From Pantoea rodasii (GTDB taxonomy: Bacteria; Pseudomonadota; Gammaproteobacteria; Enterobacterales; Enterobacteriaceae): 64,000 nucleotides of DNA. Shown here piece after piece: positions 62,511 to 64,000 of this stretch. The stretch covers positions 1 to 64,000 of the forward strand of contig NZ_MLFP01000009.1 of assembly GCF_002095465.1 (NCBI RefSeq), read 5' to 3'. Made by a program: the position numbers and the translations under genes. Numbering within the stretch: position 1 is the stretch's first letter; the number at the start of each line of letters is the position of its first letter. The notes under the pieces were generated by a model that searched no databases, was not told the origin of the DNA, and worked only from the letters and a program-made list of their open reading frames with translations.

Positions 62511-62918
62511 TTAGCTGTGTAAAGCCAGCCCCTTGATCGCCTTATCGACTGCTTTTTTGGGGCCACGGATCGCAATGCCCACCAGGTTCAGGTTATCGGC
62601 ATCTTCCGCCCTGAACACTTCGCGATTGGCAGCATCGTGCCCGGTTGCGAACATCGCTTCCACGTAAGGGATAAGGGTTAATTCACGCTCCAGTCCCTGG
62701 CGGTGTGCGCGTTGCAATCCCGTGATGTCTCCGGCAAACACCAGCATCGGCTGGCCCGCCATGTTGCCATACTGACGCCCTTTGGCATCGATATACGCTT
62801 CACCCATCATTTCTGGCGCGGCGGAAGCGATGCCGGTGGCGAGGAAAGCCACCACATTCAGGCGCTGCCAGGTGGCTAAATCATCACGTACGATCAGGGC
62901 GATTTTGGTATCAAACAT
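62511..62918 (-). CDS. DUF2000-family protein
   Basis: The 135-residue protein has the DUF2000 pattern: FDTKIALIVRDDLATWQRLNV at the start, QPMLVFAGD in the middle and a C-terminal half with VGIAIRGPKKAVDKAIKGL. No function is established for the family; it is small, soluble and cytosolic. It converges with the ATPase gene, 5 bases apart, and lies 34 bases downstream of an AraC regulator on the same strand, a pairing that suggests control by that regulator. Confidence 0.78.
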   Translation of the reverse strand: MFDTKIALIVRDDLATWQRLNVVAFLATGIASAAPEMMGEAYIDAKGRQYGNMAGQPMLVFAGDITGLQRAHRQGLERELTLIPYVEAMFATGHDAANREVFRAEDADNLNLVGIAIRGPKKAVDKAIKGLALHS

Positions 62919-62952
62919 CTGTGACTGCTCTCCGGTGAGGTCGAAAACCTCA

Positions 62953-63810
62953 TCATCTTAGAGCGGTGGGTGCGGGGTATAGAACGTTTGTGCACTGGCG
63001 TTGATAAGCAGCCGGTGTCATGCGATAGGCGCGCTGGAACCAGCGGCCAAGATGGCTTTGGTCGGCGAATCCCACCTGAGCCGCCACCTGCACCGGTTCA
63101 ACGCCCTGGGCCAGCAATACGCGCGCCTGACGCAATCGCAGGCGCACCAGATAAGCATGCGGTGACTGACCGAACGCCTGTTTAAACTGACGCGTCAATT
63201 TGAAGCGATCGATGCCCGACAAACGTCCTAGCTCATCCAGACCAATATCCTGCGCCATGAAATCGTGCAGGTAATCGCGTATCAGCTGCATTTGTCTCAT
63301 CGCTTCGCCCTGCTGGGCGCTGGGTTTGGTTTCAATATGGCGCGAGAGCATCGTCATCAGATGATCGAGGCTTTGATCGCGCGCCAGACGCCCTTCGCTG
63401 TGATGGACGCTGAACCAGGCTTGCTGGATGGCACTGGCCAGCAGTGCATCATCGTTCAGCGTATGGCGAAACGCGCCTTCAATGTTGGAGACATCGCCCA
63501 AACCGCGACGTTGCATCATCCTTGCCACCCAATGTTGCGGCAGATAGAGCATGGTGTAAGTGAAACCTTCTGCGTTAGGCGCGTGGCCATCATGCACCGC
63601 GCCCGGCTCAATCAAAATCGCGCGGCCCGGCGTGCTGGTATGCAATGCACGATGACAGTTAAAACGCTGTAAGCCCTGCTGCGTCACACCCACCAATAAC
63701 TCATCGTGATCGTGCGGATCGTACGCGTGCCCGCGAAAGTGCGCGTTGACGCTTTCGATACCGGTTTCATCGTCGCGTCGAAAATCGACCCAATCGTTAT
63801 TGGCGGTCAT
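62953..63810 (-). CDS. AraC-family regulator with cupin sensor domain
   Basis: The 285-residue regulator has an N-terminal cupin domain (HAYDPHDHDELLVGVTQQGLQRFNC, GRAILIEPGAVHDGHAP). The C-terminal DNA-binding domain is IGLDELGRLSGIDRFKLTRQFKQAFGQSPHAYLVRLRLRQAR and PVQVAAQVGFADQSHLGRWFQRAY. The arrangement is shared with many AraC regulators next to exporters or small unknown proteins. It precedes the DUF2000 gene on the same strand and lies after the end of an SLC13-type permease. Confidence 0.87.
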   Translation of the reverse strand: MTANNDWVDFRRDDETGIESVNAHFRGHAYDPHDHDELLVGVTQQGLQRFNCHRALHTSTPGRAILIEPGAVHDGHAPNAEGFTYTMLYLPQHWVARMMQRRGLGDVSNIEGAFRHTLNDDALLASAIQQAWFSVHHSEGRLARDQSLDHLMTMLSRHIETKPSAQQGEAMRQMQLIRDYLHDFMAQDIGLDELGRLSGIDRFKLTRQFKQAFGQSPHAYLVRLRLRQARVLLAQGVEPVQVAAQVGFADQSHLGRWFQRAYRMTPAAYQRQCTNVLYPAPTALR

Positions 63811-63845
63811 GGTGATGATCTCAGGGCTCGTGTTTTAGCGAAAAG

Positions 63846-64000
63846 TCAGGCGTAGCCTAGCAGGCTAAACCATGCATAATCCAGCGGCAACAGCAGCAGC
63901 ACGCTGAAAACAAACACCAGCACGCACAGCTTTAAACCCGCTTTGGCAGGAACGTTGCCCAGCCCCATCGCCACGACGATCGGCGAAGCCTGATAAGGTA
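63846..64000 (-). CDS. SLC13-type anion permease (partial, C-terminus)
   Basis: The last 51 codons of a leftward gene are present, ending at a TGA (63846-63848). The sequence PYQASPIVVAMGLGNVPAK, a hydrophobic segment (VLVFVFSVLLLLPLDYAWF) and a short tail LLGYA match the end of divalent-anion symporters (DASS/SLC13) or related ion transporter superfamily permeases. The TPYxxxP-like element is the second substrate-binding signature of that family. Most of the gene is outside the window, so the substrate cannot be inferred. Confidence 0.6.
   Translation of the reverse strand, partial: PYQASPIVVAMGLGNVPAKAGLKLCVLVFVFSVLLLLPLDYAWFSLLGYA

Noticed and set aside
1..64000. Mobile element, prophage or CRISPR array as the source of the accessory genes
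   Set aside because: No transposase, integrase, terminal inverted repeat pair, direct-repeat array or tRNA-flanked junction could be seen, and base composition looks uniform by eye.

Overview
The window is a stretch of an Enterobacterales chromosome, most likely Erwiniaceae (Pantoea/Erwinia type). The left edge carries the start of accB, almost identical to the E. coli AccB N-terminus. Next to it is an exported monofunctional chorismate mutase of the kind known from Erwinia herbicola (Pantoea agglomerans). The rest is dense accessory metabolism: transporters, each with its own regulator and one or two enzymes. I see no tRNA, rRNA, CRISPR array, transposase, integrase or prophage gene.

Layout. 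1-1029: accB (partial) and a periplasmic chorismate mutase. 1095-4177: a redox operon of periplasmic peroxiredoxin, DsbD-like electron carrier, ECF sigma factor and DUF1109/NrsF-type anti-sigma factor, behind an ECF-like promoter. 4245-7667: HxlR/SDR and PRISE-type reductase/LysR divergent pairs. 7905-14236: a sulfur-scavenging operon (two SfnB-like dehydrogenases, LLM monooxygenase, MetQ-MetN-MetI-like transporter). 14566-15987: an unrecognised cysteine-free protein. 16215-23980: an amide/urea block (amidase, AraC regulator, Urt-type ABC transporter and an ANTAR antiterminator with a candidate hexaloop RNA target in the leader). 24938-29439: FepA/IroN-like receptor behind a Fur box, IroE-like esterase, exported lactonase. 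29542-35757: RpiR regulator, class III aminotransferase, CMD-family protein, GlnHPQ-like transporter, C45 autoproteolytic hydrolase. 35942-37411: LysE exporter and AraC regulator.

37514-45329 is the most striking block: an AfuABC-type (sugar-phosphate/iron family) ABC transporter and a cytosolic inositol-monophosphatase-family enzyme, divergent from a LacI repressor and an exported histidine acid phosphatase/phytase, with LacI-type operators between them. It reads as a system that clips phosphorylated inositol or sugar outside the cytoplasm, imports a phosphorylated product and finishes it inside. 45304-50236: two LysR regulators, an SDR, an MBL-fold hydrolase and a second amidase. 50637-57342: a second phosphoester-like island (CUT1-type ABC transporter, alkaline-phosphatase-superfamily phosphodiesterase, SDR). 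57477-62505: a Dpp/Gsi-like peptide transporter with a fused double ATPase. 62511-64000: DUF2000 protein, AraC regulator and the end of an SLC13-type permease.

A data-quality signal runs through the window. Ten genes are interrupted, and at all twelve break points restoring one base to a short run of identical bases gives the family-typical protein. All twelve are deletions. This looks much more like undercalled homopolymers in the assembly than real gene decay, so the 'pseudogene' entries should be read as probably intact genes.
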